A stretch of DNA of 64,000 nucleotides, taken from Botryosphaeria dothidea. Its lineage: Eukaryota; Ascomycota; Dothideomycetes; Botryosphaeriales; Botryosphaeriaceae. Shown here one piece after another: positions 1 through 12,419 of the stretch. The notes below the pieces were generated by a model, which searched no databases, had not been told where the DNA came from, and worked only from the letters and a program-made list of their open reading frames with translations. Positions within the stretch are counted from its first letter, which is position 1, and every line of letters starts with the position of its first letter. Made by a program: the position numbers and the translations under genes. The DNA lies in assembly GCA_011503125.2 (NCBI GenBank), contig WWBZ02000062.1, forward strand, positions 3,720,001-3,784,000, read 5' to 3'.

Positions 1-2661
1 ATACGGAGCTAGTTATTTATTATTATTTTATATAAGAAAGAAAATCTTTTCGCCTAGTAAAACCCCTCCTCTCTCTCTAAATATACTATTCTATATTAGT
101 TCTATTTTTTCTTCTTACTAGTAGCGGCTACTATAGTAGCCCTATATTTATCTACTAGATCTATTTCTTTAGTTTTTATTCTCGTAGTTATCCGGGTTCT
201 AATAGTTTTAGTAGTTCTAATAGTTCTTCTAGCTTCTCTTTCTAGTTACTCTTCTAAATTAGTTCTTTTACTAGACTAAATTACTTAAGTAGCTCTAGGC
301 GTAAGAACTAATCTATTACTACTTTAATCTTCTTCTTTATTAAGAGAAGAAAATAGTAGTTCGTAGTTTCTATCTTTTAGAGTATTTATACTCTACTTTA
401 TTAAAAGTCGGGGTAGAAGAGGAGAATATACTTTAAAATTTATCTATACTAGCTATATAGATAGATAAAGCTAAGATATTCTAGTATCTTACGTCTTAAG
501 AGGAAGTTCTTTAGTCTAATATACTTTATATATAGTAGAGTAGCGAGTATACTCTATAGCTTAGATAGTTCGCTATAGATTTATTTAATTTTTAAGTTCT
601 ACTATATACTTTAGGCTACTAGCTTATCTTACTTTTCTTAGCTAGTAAACTTTATCTATCTCTTCTTCTATTTATTTCTATATACTATACGTAATCTTAT
701 TCGCTCTAGAAGGCTTTAGTAGATAGAAAAGTAGTAGTAAAAGAGAAAGTTTATTTTTTTTCTAAGTAGAGATCTCTTAGCTAGGCTAGCGGTATCTCTA
801 GTACTTAGAATAGCCCTAGCTATCTATTTAATACTCTAGTAAGTTTTCTTTACTACTACTATAGCTAGACTATCTCTAGCTCTAATAGTTTAGACTAGTA
901 CTAGTTTATCTAGATATAATAAAAGTAAGAAAATCTTCGTTTTATACTCTAAGATTTATATACTAGTTAACTTATACGCTTCTAAGATAGTACGTAGATA
1001 TTAGTTTTAGATCTTCTATAGTAGCTAGATAGCTATTTTTCTCTATTTTAGAGTTTTCTCTAGAATATACTATACTCTATAGCTATAAGTAAGAGCTAGT
1101 CTTACTACGGCCGTATAGATATAACGAGCTTTAATAAATAAGGCTTTCTAAATAAATACTACGAGTTAAAAGAGAGATATATACTATTTAATTATCTTAG
1201 CTTTTATTTTTCTAATATAGAGTCTCTATCTAAGCTTATTATCTACGTAAATTTCTAGAATCTTTATCGTAGACTTTAGGTATCTAGTAAATCTAGAAAT
1301 ACGAATATCTACTACTATATTAAATCTTCTTAGCTTTCTTATAAAGTAAATAAGATAGTACTTATCTAGCGAGAACGCTAACTCGTAAATAGCTATCTAG
1401 TACTTATAAACTTAGTATACTCTCTCTAGTATTCTATAATTTTATTCTATAAATCTACTAAAGACTAGAATATTAGTATCGTCGACGAATCTAAGAGAGA
1501 AGATATTATCTCTACGTAGCTATATAAGTAGATTAGAGATAAAGAATAGATAGAGAATTAGAAATAGAGAGAATTTCTAAAGAATCTTAGTTAAGATCTA
1601 GATTAGCGGGCTAATAAAGTCTCTAAAAGATAGCTAAGTAGTCCGGTCCTATAGAAAGAAGTATATAAATCTTTCTATCTATTTAGAGAGTCTCGCTATT
1701 CTTATATTATAGAGGAGTCTCTTATAGAATATATAATTATATACTTCTAAGATATTTAGGCTAAGAACTAAGGCTACTAGTCTAGAATCTTACGCCTAGA
1801 TAGTATAGATTTATTCTATAAGTAGATCGAGAGCTACTACTACTAATTTATTTCTTCTAGCTTCTATCTATATATTAGAAAGTAGTTTATAGACTTTAAT
1901 CGCCTAGAAGATTTAATTTACTATAATTCTTTTAAGTAGCTTCTCTAGCGTATTAAGTAAAGTAATTAGTCTAAATAACTTAGCTTTAGTATAATTATCC
2001 CTCTATAGTTTTCTTAGAACTACGATAATAGAGCTTTTAAACTATCTAGAGTAGTATTTAAGTACGAGATATTTCTAGAAGAGTCTAGTAAGTAGTCTAC
2101 TTAATATCTAAGCGTACTACTTTAAAAACCTATTAATAATCTTATTTAGGCCTAATATTTTATTTAGAAAAAGCTTCTTAATAGTATAGAGAATCTACTC
2201 TTCGATAACGTCTTAGAAGATCTCTACTAGCTTTAGATATATATATCTATCTAGATTTAAGAAGTTAGTAGCCCTAAAAGAGAAGAAGAACTAGTTAATA
2301 AGAATTTCTATCTTAGCTAAATTATCGTAGTATAGTTATCTATTTACTTTCTAGAGAAGTAGAAACTAGAATAGAGCTAGTAGTTCTTATACTTTTATTC
2401 TTATCTACTTTAAGAGTTTCTAAAGTATAAATAAATCTAAGATAATCTTAGCTACTATTCTACGTTATACTTTTATTCTATCTCTTTTAATCTATTTCTT
2501 TTTACTATTAGTAATAGTTTAGTAAACTATTTAGTTCTTCTTTCTTTCTATAGCTATCTATTTTCTTCTAGCTACTCTAGTCTAATATACTAGATTTAAA
2601 TACTTCTTTATCTATTATATAGAGGCCTAGAACGAGGGTCTCGCTACTAAAATAGTCTTTT
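1..2661 (-). mobile_element. LINE L1, segment 1 (3' end and reverse transcriptase part)
   Basis: Reverse complement of the 3' half of the LINE seen complete at 24,447-29,598. Base 1 lies about 57 bp inside the element's 3' end, judging from L2 at 18,965, so the tail is just outside the window. It covers the C-terminal part of ORF2 and most of the reverse transcriptase. The catalytic pair is read on the minus strand at 1,478-1,483 as GAC GAT (FVDD), so both aspartates are kept. Otherwise RIP has removed nearly all CA and TG and filled the frame with TAG/TAA. The segment ends at the 5-bp duplication ctttt (2,657-2,661) made by element GB. With the pieces at 8,612, 15,612, 33,027 and 47,404, L1 adds up to about 5.1 kb, a full-length copy. 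Confidence 0.88.
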
Positions 2662-2845
2662 TATTAGAGCTTAATCTTAGAATAATCGCTAAAAGATTTA
2701 TTACGCTAAGTACGTTAAGCTAGACTTAAGAAGAAAGAGAAGAAGTCGTAGAAAAAAGAGGAAAGTTATATATAAGAAAGGCTTAGCGTTACGTAATCTG
2801 CCGATAATTCTCTAAGGCTTAATCCTAAGGCTTTAGACTCTAATA
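2662..2845 (-). repeat. 3' LTR of GB
   Basis: 184 bp, matching 8,428-8,611 apart from a few transitions. Begins TATTAGAGC and ends CTCTAATA. The 3' LTR on the minus strand, with the polypurine tract adjoining at 2,846. Confidence 0.88.
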
Positions 2846-3045
2846 TTACCTCTCTTTCCTCCTCCTCCTAGTTCGAGAGGTTACGGGTTCGAATCCGGGT
2901 GGGGACTATTGCTTTTTAACCTTTCCCTATTTTTTTTTAACCCTTCCTACCCTGCCTGCCCTACTTATCCTACTTATTCTATTTATCTTACTTATTCTAC
3001 TTACCCTACTTATTCTACTTATTCTATTTATCTTACTTATCGGTC
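2846..3045. other. Polypurine tract, tRNA-like B box and pyrimidine repeats inside GB
   Basis: Just inside the left LTR the minus strand is a run of G and A (2,846-2,870). It is followed on the plus strand by GGGTTCGAATCCGG (about 2,884-2,897), a perfect Pol III B-box core, then a T run near 2,913. CA/TG survive here (gggtgggg, attgc, ctgcctgcc), unlike the surroundings. From about 2,959 to 3,040 there are degenerate copies of ctacttattc and tatttatctta. I cannot find a matching 5' acceptor strand or A box, so a whole tRNA gene is not supported. It may be a captured tRNA 3' half. Confidence 0.4.
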
Positions 3046-6000
3046 GCGTTTTTAGTAGATATAGATATATAGGTTAAAAAAACGAACTCTAAACTATTAA
3101 ACGGCTATATAGTATAGTTAGAAACTTAGCTAACTAATAATAGATACGGTAATATATATCTTAGAATAGTAATATCTCTTAGTTAATTAGCTTCTATAAG
3201 CTTATTAACTAGCTATTAAATTAAAAATCTATCTATTAGTAAAGAGAGAGTTATTTAGTACGAAACTAGGTTTTATAGTTTATAATATTTATATTAGATA
3301 ACTACTTATATCTTGCTCGCTCTTAGAGCGGGTAGTATAGTACTTATCTAGTATATATAGACTTAGCTCCGGCCGGGCTAAACCGCTTAATCTTTTATCT
3401 ATCTATAGTTTCCGCTTAGTTTTCTAGAACTCTTATTAGTTTTTCTATTTTAGATATATATCTAGCGCTACTATATTCTATAATACTAATACCGGTTTCT
3501 ATATTAGTCTTATATACTCTTTCTATTTAACTTAATACTAGAGTTAGCGGCTTCTTTATTCTAGTTTTCTTACTATTTATTTATCTAAGATTCTCTCTAC
3601 TCTCTATTCGTCTTAACTATCTATTTAAACTAATAGTAGTTAATAATCGTTCTATACTTAGCTTAGTAAAGAGTCTATTTTCGCTAGCCGAAGTAGATCT
3701 ACGTTAAAGACGTTATATACTACTCCGAGGATATTTAACTTATAGCTATAGAATTTAACTACCTTAATAATAATAAACTTAGCTATCTTATTATTAAGCT
3801 TCTTACTTAGTCTATTCGTTTTTAAATTCTTTAGATATAGCTAGACTTTATTATCTATCTTATACGTAGAGAATAGATTTCTTTATTAGTTAGCCTACCG
3901 TTTCTATTCCTACTATATATTCGCTATTACTATTTATATCTAGTTCGTTACCTCTTTAATCTTTACTATAATTATATTAGCTCTTACTACTAAAAAGTTT
4001 CTTTAAAGATTACTAGATTAGATATCTTTAGATAGCTCTAAAGGCTTAAGATAGTACCTATAGAAAAGAAAGAATAGGCTTACCTACGTCGTAGTTAAAA
4101 TTCTTTCGTTAAGAGCTAACTAGACTACTAGTAACTAGTTCGTCTAGTCTTATTAATAGTACTCTATAAATAGCGCGAGCTTTCTTTTTACTTTAGTATT
4201 TATTTTTTTTATTAATCCGTCCGTTTAAGAGTAGTAGGCCGTTAAGATACGCCTCTTAATCTTAAGTAGTTAATAGATATATTACTAAAGAAGACTAACG
4301 AACTACGTTTCTCTATTAAATACTATTACTATTAGAACTCCGTAGTTTCGGTAGAAGTATATAATAAAGAGTTTTATAATAGTTTTCGTCTTAGTATTCG
4401 GGTAGGCCTTAAGAATTACTTCTTTTCCTAGCCTATTAGTAATTACTATAAATATCTCGTATCCGTTACTTAATAGTAGAAGCCTAATAAAGTTAATAGA
4501 GATCTCTCTCTATTAACGACTTAGTATTAGTAATAGTTTAAATAACTCTTACTTTCGATTCCTCTAGATCTTAGTTCTTTTATAAATATTATAGTTCTTA
4601 TAAAACCTTTAGATATTATTAACGAATCCTAGCTAGAAGAAGTATCTTACTATAAGAAAGATAGTTTAAACGCGTCTAGAGTATACTAAGAGGGAAGAGT
4701 TATATATCTCTTAAATAATCTTTATTCGTAGTAGCTCGAAGTCTAATATCTATCTTCTTTCTTTAAAGAGGAGGTTTTCTTAATAGTCTAATAAATACTT
4801 CGCGATCGAGATCTTAAACTTAGTTATAAACTTTAGTAGAAAGGTTCTTTCTCTTCGTTATACTACTTCCCGGAGTTATCTTAATACTTAGTTCTATTAG
4901 AGTATCTCTTACTATTAATCCTCTAGAAAAGAGAGTTCTCGTACTTATTATTTTAGTTATACTTATCGAGGTTTAATTACTATAGCTTCTTTAGATAGAA
5001 GTAAATCTTTATTACTCTATTTTTATTCTTTAGGGTTCTCTAGTAATCTAGTATTAAGAACTAATCTATAGAGTATTAACTAAAGTAATTAAGCCGTTCT
5101 TTATTTAAGTCTCTCGTTTATATCCGTTATAAGTAAGTCTTAGTTTCTTTTTATTAATACGTTGGCTAGTCCGTTAGTTCTTTCTAGGATATATTCGATA
5201 ATAAAGAAAAAGCGGCTAAGTTTTCTCTACTATCGAATCTATCTCTTAGAAAGTCTTCTCGCCGTAATAAAGTACTTTAGATTCTTATAGTCGGTAAGGA
5301 TCTTAAACTAGTATAGTCTTCTTAGCTCGACATCCTACTAGCGTAGATACTTAACTACTATAAGTAGTTTCTTATCGTAGATCGGGTAGTTATATTCCGC
5401 GGATAGGTTCTTCTTCGAAAAGAACGCTACGGAACGTAGAAAACCGTCGTTATCGTACTATTAAAGTACTTCTTCTATATAGTATTTTAAGAAGTTCGTA
5501 GCGAGAATCGTCTTTCTCTCCGGGTCGAATTATATAAAGACCGGTACCGTAATAAAAGCCTTTTTTAATTTTCTAAACGCGAGCTTAGTTTTCTAGTTCT
5601 ACTAGAAGAATACGTTCTTTCTTATAAGTAATACTAGAGAGGCTACTAGGTTAGAAAAGCTCTTAATAAAACGCTAATAAAAGTTCGTAAAACTAAGAAA
5701 ACTAAGTACTCCTTTTACCGTAGTTAGAGTATTCTACTTTTAAATTATCTTAGTCTTTTCCGGGTCTATACGGATATCTTTACCTACTTCGATAATATAT
5801 CTTAAATACTTAGTCGACTAGACTTTAAATTTATATTTCTTTAGATTAAATTATAGATCTATAGTATCTAGTTTCTCTAAGACCTTATTAATCTTTTCCC
5901 GGTACGCTTAGCGGGATCTATCCGTAAAGATTAAGATATTATCTACGTACGCGGAGATAAAGTTATCGAGAAAGTTCTTTAGGGTCTAATTAATATACCG

Positions 6001-8324
6001 TTAGAAGGTACTTAGGGCGTTTACTAGTCTAAAGAGCGTTACTAGCTATTCGAAGAGTTCGAATTAAGTCTAGAATACCGTTAACTATTCGCTTTCTTCG
6101 GTAATTCGTATCTAGTAGAAGGTAGTAGTTATATTTAGCTTTATAAACTATTTCGCCTTACTAATTCTATTAAGAGTCTCTTAGATAAGTAATAAGAAGT
6201 AGCGGTTCTTTCTCGTAATTTAGTTAAGTACTTAATAGTCGTAGTAGAAGCGTAGACCTTCGTCTAGTTTCTTAATAAATAGTATAAAAGTAGCGGCCGG
6301 GAAATTACTTACTTAGATAAAATTCTTATTAAGTAGTTTATTAAGAGTCTTTCTAAGTACTAGAAGCTCGTTATAGAATATATTATATAGAGGTCTCTAT
6401 AGGGCGTCCGGTATTTTACCGTTACTATTCTTTTCTAATTCGATTTAGTAGTTAATTCTAGGCTAGTGCGGTAGGAGTTTATCTACCTTCTTCTTATTAA
6501 ATAGGCGTATCTATTAAGAATCTACCTAGCTAGATAGCCGGATTTAAGTATCTATAGGAGTTTTCTCTTAAAGAGCCTTATTAATATCCGCTAGACTCGC
6601 TATAAAGACTTAGTATCCTTTCTTTTCTCGGTTTCTTAAGAGATAACTAAAGATAAAGACTTTAATAAGCTTACTCTAGAGGCTAGAAAGATCTATTACT
6701 TATTTTACTACTAGCCCTATATTCTTAAAGATAATAATCCGTTTACTTTAATTAAGTACCGCTTTTTCCTATACTATCTATAGGCTTTCTAATATTAAAT
6801 CGTAATCGGAAAGCCTAAATATAATATAGAAGAATATACGCTTTTAGTAGTAGTCTCTAATATCTACTTTAGCCTAGATAACCTCGTTTATTTTTTATTT
6901 TATAGATATAAGTCCGTTTAGTATTCTTAGAGAGATCTTTATACGCGGAAGGTTATAGCGTTTAGTAAAACTATAGCTTATAATAGCGTAGAATTTATAA
7001 CTAGTATCGGCGAGAGCTTTACTAAAAGACTTTTTATTAATTATAACTAGAGTAAGAAGTAAATCTTATTCTAGCTTACGTTACTACTTACGCTATTTAT
7101 TCTATACTTTCTACTTTTTCTCTACTATAGACTTCTATCTACGATTTTTAATAAAAGCTTTTAGTTTTCTAACTACTAAAAGAAAGACTCGTTCTCTAAG
7201 TCTTCTAGTTTCGGTTCTACGTATTTCTTTTATTAGATAGACTTTATAAGCCTTACTAGCCTTCTTAGTAGTAGTTATAGATACTAAGTAATTCTATATC
7301 TAGAGTCGCTATAGCGTAGATAACGATTCTTATTCTTACGTTTCTATATCTTTTATTCGTCTATCTACTTAATATAACGTTCTTAAACGGCTCTTATAAA
7401 CTCTATAGGTTTCTAGTCTATTTTATCTTATTAGGGCGTAGTCGGCTTTAACTTAGACTCTATCTATCTACTAGTAGACTCTACTAAGCTAATCTTATTT
7501 TAACTACGCTACTAGTCTTATTACTAGCTCTACTAGAATTTCTTTTTTATATTTCTTAGATTAAAGGCTTTAAGTTAGTTACTAATACGTTTTAGCTTCG
7601 TATAGTAGTTTTTAAAGAACTAGCTTATACTTCTAAGACTAATTATACTTTATTAGAGCTTCTAGCTAAGCTCTACTTCTAAGTAGATCTTAAGAATCTT
7701 ATTCGGCTAGTTAGTATCTTCCGCCTCTAATACGAGCTTATAAAATTTAATAAAGTACTCTATAAAGAGCTTATTAGTTTAGTATAGCTTATATAGCTTA
7801 CGTTAGGCCTTCTCTTATATATAGAAGTCGCTAAATAATAGACGTAGCTAATTTAGTAGATACTAAGTAGTTATATTAGTCGTATTAATACTAGCTTATA
7901 TCTAGAACTATAGCTAATACGCTACTTCGCTTCTAAGCCGATTATAAAGTATAAAAAACTTCGTAGCTTTAGTATAACTCGTATAGTCTACTATAAGCTT
8001 TACCTATACCTACGTAATCTAGAATTCTAATTTATTTCTATTATCGAAGAATTCTATAAAAGATCTAAAGTTCTTAGTCGGCTTATCTTCTACCGTATCG
8101 CTTACCGAGGTTAATATACTTTCTAAAGTTTTTTCGAAGAGTTTAGAAGAAGATAGTTACGTATTTTTATTTCCGTTCTCCGGTATCTTCTATCTCTTTT
8201 CTAGTTATTCTACCTTAGTTATAAGCGTACTTATCTAGACTATTATCTACTATAGTAGCTACGCTATCTTTTAAAACTTTTATATTTACTATTAGTTCTT
8301 AGACGTTATAATTTCGTTTTCTAG

Positions 8325-8378
8325 TAACTTTAGTAATTCTAATAATTCTAGTAATTCTAGTAATTCTAGTACGCGACT
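8325..8378. repeat. Short tandem repeat, unit about 9 bp (taattctag)
   Basis: Four to five degenerate copies of taattctag in tandem near the 5' side of GB (gag end). Probably a low-complexity stretch of the gag gene after RIP. Confidence 0.6.
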
Positions 8379-8427
8379 ATACTAGTAATCCGATATTTAG
8401 TAAATCTAATAGATAAAGTCTAGCTAA

Positions 8428-8611
8428 TATTAGGGCTTAATCTTAGAATAATCGCTAAAAGATTTATTACGCTAAGTACGTTAAGCTAGACTTAAGAAGA
8501 AAGAGAAGAAGTTATAAAAAAAAGAGAAAAGTTATATATAAGAAAGGCTTAGCGTTACGTAATCTACTAATAATTCTCTAAGGCTTAATTCTAAGGCTTT
8601 AAACTCTAATA
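8428..8611 (-). repeat. 5' LTR of GB
   Basis: 184 bp, partner of 2,662-2,845. Begins TATTAGGGC and ends CTCTAATA. It is followed by the ctttt duplication, after which L1 sequence resumes exactly where it left off, as shown by the uninterrupted LINE L2 near 21,680. Confidence 0.88.
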
Positions 8612-9263
8612 CTTTTAGATTATTTTTTAGATAGCCTTCTAAAATAGTATAGTAAAGTAATCTAGATCTACTTTAGTATTAAGAGGGGCTATTTTAAAAT
8701 ATTTAAGCTTTAATTAGAGTATATTATTAGTTCTCTTCTAGTTTACTTTCTTCTACTAGAGTTTTAGAAGACGTAGTTCCGTAGAAATAAGAAAAAAATC
8801 GAGTATAGTAAGAATAGATAGGTAGTTAGAGAATAATTTAAGCTTCTAACTAGCTCCGTAACTAAGAATTCTTTTTTCTAGCTACTATATAGTAAAAATA
8901 AGGTCTAGAATACTTTCGCTACTACTTTCTCTTCTTATAATAGTATCTTTTAAAAGAGCTAGATTAAGATTAGCTATAGTAGCTATTTTAATAAAATTAT
9001 CTATAAGAGTATAGTATCTTAGAGCGATTATATTCTTCTAAATAGAATAGTAAAGATTAAAGTCTTCTAAGAGAATATACTTCTTTAGTTTTTTAAGAGC
9101 TTTTAGAAGAAGAGATAGAGTTTTTAAAGCCGTACTAATATAGAAGGCTAGTAGAAAATTATAGTAGTTATAGATATAGATTATACGTATCTTAGTAGTA
9201 ATAGATAGTATAATAAGATCTAGTAAGTAGGCTATTACTTACTAAGAGTCGGAGATAATAGTT
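8612..9263 (-). mobile_element. LINE L1, segment 2 (ORF2 endonuclease to reverse transcriptase)
   Basis: Continues L1 from 2,661. Collinear with L2 at about 21,690-22,335 (minus). It corresponds to the region between the endonuclease and the reverse transcriptase of ORF2 and is fully RIP-mutated. It ends with tagtt (9,259-9,263), the target duplication of G1. Confidence 0.85.
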
Positions 9264-9495
9264 TATTAGACCTCTTAAGCGCTACTACTCTAGGTAACTA
9301 GATAGATACTTAATAGTAACTAAAGGCCCTAGCTTTACTAAGGATAACTCAGTTAGATACTAGAATACGGGCCTAGCGCTAAGCGACTAGGTATATTTAC
9401 TCTTCGCCCTCTCTTTCTAGACTCTCTTTTCTTTCTTCTTATATATAGATTTTTAGTTAAAAGTAATACTATTATTTCGGCTTTACTACCTTATA
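9264..9495 (+). repeat. 5' LTR of G1 (family A)
   Basis: 232 bp, TATTAG...CTTATA, that is TGTTAG...CA after RIP. Same length as the other family A LTRs without insertions. Confidence 0.9.
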
Positions 9496-12419
9496 TAATC
9501 TATATACTACTAATAAGGAACCTAAACTCGATAATCCGATACCCGTACTATTAACTAGAACCTAAACTCGATAACCTATAACTAGAACTTAATAATACCG
9601 ATACTCTACGATAAGTAACCTAGAAATATTAAAACCTATACTATTAGAGAAATAATAGTATAATTATAGGAAATCTATCTTCTTTAATAAGATACGAAGA
9701 TCCTCGTTAATCCCGTACTAATCTCTTTAAAGTTTTACCCGAAATACGAGTTAAACTACTCTAAAAACTAGAATAATTAGCGAAGATTATAGCGTAATAA
9801 AGCCTATTCTCTATAAGCTATACCCGTAGCCGTACTAGTAGTATTACTAGTACTACTTCTATTTATCTAAGTAATAATAAAGAAGAATTATTTAGTAATA
9901 TAGTTAGAGAATCTAGCTAGAACCTTAACGAGTTTATAAGTAGTACTATTCTATTTTAGGGCTTTTCTAATACCTTAGACTAGTAAAGTTAAGCTACCGG
10001 TTCTATCTTACGTCGTACTACCTTACGTAGAAATCTAAAACCTAAAGAACTTATATATTTATTAGCTACGGATCTTAACCTTACTATTAACCCCGGAATA
10101 CTAAATAACTACGGACTCGACTCTATTCGCTAGCCTAACGAATATACCTTCTATAACTAGTATACTATAGTAATAGTAAACTAGCGTACTAAGTTCTACT
10201 ACGTTCTCTAAGTTACTTAAATAGCTACTAGTAAAGAGTATATAGCCTACGTCTCTCTTTAGAATAAGTATAAAAAACTTAAATAGATCTATAAGAAGAT
10301 AATCGCTAGATCTAATAGAGTTATTAAGGAAAGCAACGATAAGATTAGCCGGCTTATCTAAGAAAATAACCTTCTAACTAAGAATATCGCTAACTATTAC
10401 GAAGGTACTCTCTCTAGTACTAATATTCGTAGTCTTAACTAAGAACGTTAACTAAGAAAGAGAACTATTATCTTATAGCGAACTCTTTCTTATTAAAGCT
10501 TACGTAAGATACTTATAGAAGATATTAATAAGCTTATCTCTACTAATATTTATACTTTTATTAACTTTAAAAATAATATAATCTTTAAGCTTAAAGTCGA
10601 AGAGGACTTCTTTAAAGAAAATTAGAAGCTAATAATTCGCTATATCTACTCTCGCCTTACTAATTTAATTACTACTATAATACGCCCGTATATTAGTAGC
10701 TACTAAATAGCTCTAGATTTCTTAGAAAAGCTAGGAAAGATATATAGAATAGATATCGTAAAGAAAAAAGCTACTAATAATCTTATTCTTACTAGATAAA
10801 GCGAGAAAGAGACGGTAGACTCCTACTACGCCCGCCTATATATACTCTAGTCTCTTACTAATCTAACTAAAGAAGAGAAGATCGATAAGATATAGAATAG
10901 TATTTCTATTAGCTTAGCCCTCTTAGTAGCTATTCTTATCTTTATCTCTCTCGAATAGCTACTCGAAACTCTTCGTAAGACTAAATATCGTCGTTAAGAG
11001 ATTAAGTCTATAAATATTCGTTCTAATAAAAGGATAAATAATAGTAATAATCCTAAAAGAGATCGTACTAAGTCTATCTATAACTAGAAACCTATTTAAG
11101 GTAACCTTAGCCGCTAGAGTAGAATTAGAAGCGGTAATATAGATTAAGATAGCTAATAGAGCCGTATATCTACTACTATTAAACTAAGAGACTAGGTTAG
11201 ACTATAGTATAAGCCTAAGCTAAAACTCTTAAAGCTATTAGACGAGAAACGCCTTATAATAATAAGATAGAGACGCTGCCGTAGCTATAGAGGCTTAGAC
11301 TACTTTATATCTAATATCTACTATTCTAATAATAACCGCGCTAGATTCGCGTATATCTAGAGTATTAAGGAACTTAACTCTAATAGCGAGTTAGAAAACT
11401 CCTAGTTCTAGAAGTAAGTCGCTCTTTAGAACTATAAGAGTAGAAGAAGCTAGACGAGTAGCTAGCTAGTCGTAGTTAGAAAGAGATAAAGGTATTAAAC
11501 TTCGTAGTAGATAATCGCGCGTATAAAATTAAGGGAACTTATCTTATTATATATACTATAGTAGCTAGTAGTAATATACGTTCTCTTATTAATAATAGAA
11601 GCTAAGCTAAGCTTATTAATACCTCCTTTATTCGCGCGTATAAGATAATAAAAATCTCTCTTATTAAACGGATTACTATAACTTTAGAAGACGGAATATT
11701 CTTCTAATATATTATCTATGCCTTTCTAGTCGATATTAATATTAGTTCTTATAAGAAATAACTTCTCTACTATATTACTAACCTAGAAGACTATCTACTA
11801 ATTCTTAAAGACGAATAGTTACGTACTTATAACCCGTATATCGACTAGAATAAGCGGTTAGTTAAGTTTTATAAGCCTTAGTACTTTAAAGCTAGCTATC
11901 TTACTATAAAACCTTATACTAAATACGCTATTAGATGCCGACCTAAATAGAAGATAGAGAAATCCTAACTAGATATTTAACTATATTCTATATCTATACT
12001 CTTCTACTTAGTATTACTTTCTAGATATAAAGAATACTACTATACGCCTACGGAACCTACTATAAATACTAGCGTAGCTATAACTAGAGAAGACGACTTT
12101 TAGAAGTTTATAAATAGAAAGAAAATATATAGACGAGAAGAACGCCTTGCCCGGCTACCGAAGAAATACTACTAGATTAAAGAACTCTAGAATAAGATAG
12201 AAGCGAATATACTCCCTTCTTACTAGAAAGAAGACTATAAAATTAAGCTTAAACCTAACTATAAACCTTCTTATATAAAAAGCTACCGTCTAATATCTTA
12301 ATAAGAAAACGAAGCGGTTAAGAAATATATTAACGAATATCTCGGAAAAGGGTTTATTCGCCCTAGCTCTTCGGACTATACCGTACCTCTACTTATTATT
12401 AGAAAGCTAGAAGAAGAAC

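Larger units (their letters stand above)
2662..8611 (-). mobile_element. LTR retrotransposon GB (Gypsy type), RIP-mutated, inserted in L1
   Basis: Two 184-bp direct repeats (2,662-2,845 and 8,428-8,611) bound a 5.6-kb interior, flanked on both sides by ctttt (2,657-2,661 and 8,612-8,616). LTR ends read TATTAG and CTAATA, as expected if TGTTAG...CTAACA lost TG and CA to RIP. Orientation is minus: the stretch 5,500-6,020 aligns base for base with the Gypsy reverse transcriptase at 59,660-60,130, and a polypurine tract lies on the minus strand beside the left LTR (2,846-2,870). The catalytic pair at 5,938-5,943 reads GAT AAT, so YVDD has become YVDN. No frame is open. Protein order inferred from the alignment runs gag (right), reverse transcriptase, RNase H, integrase (left). 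Confidence 0.88.
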
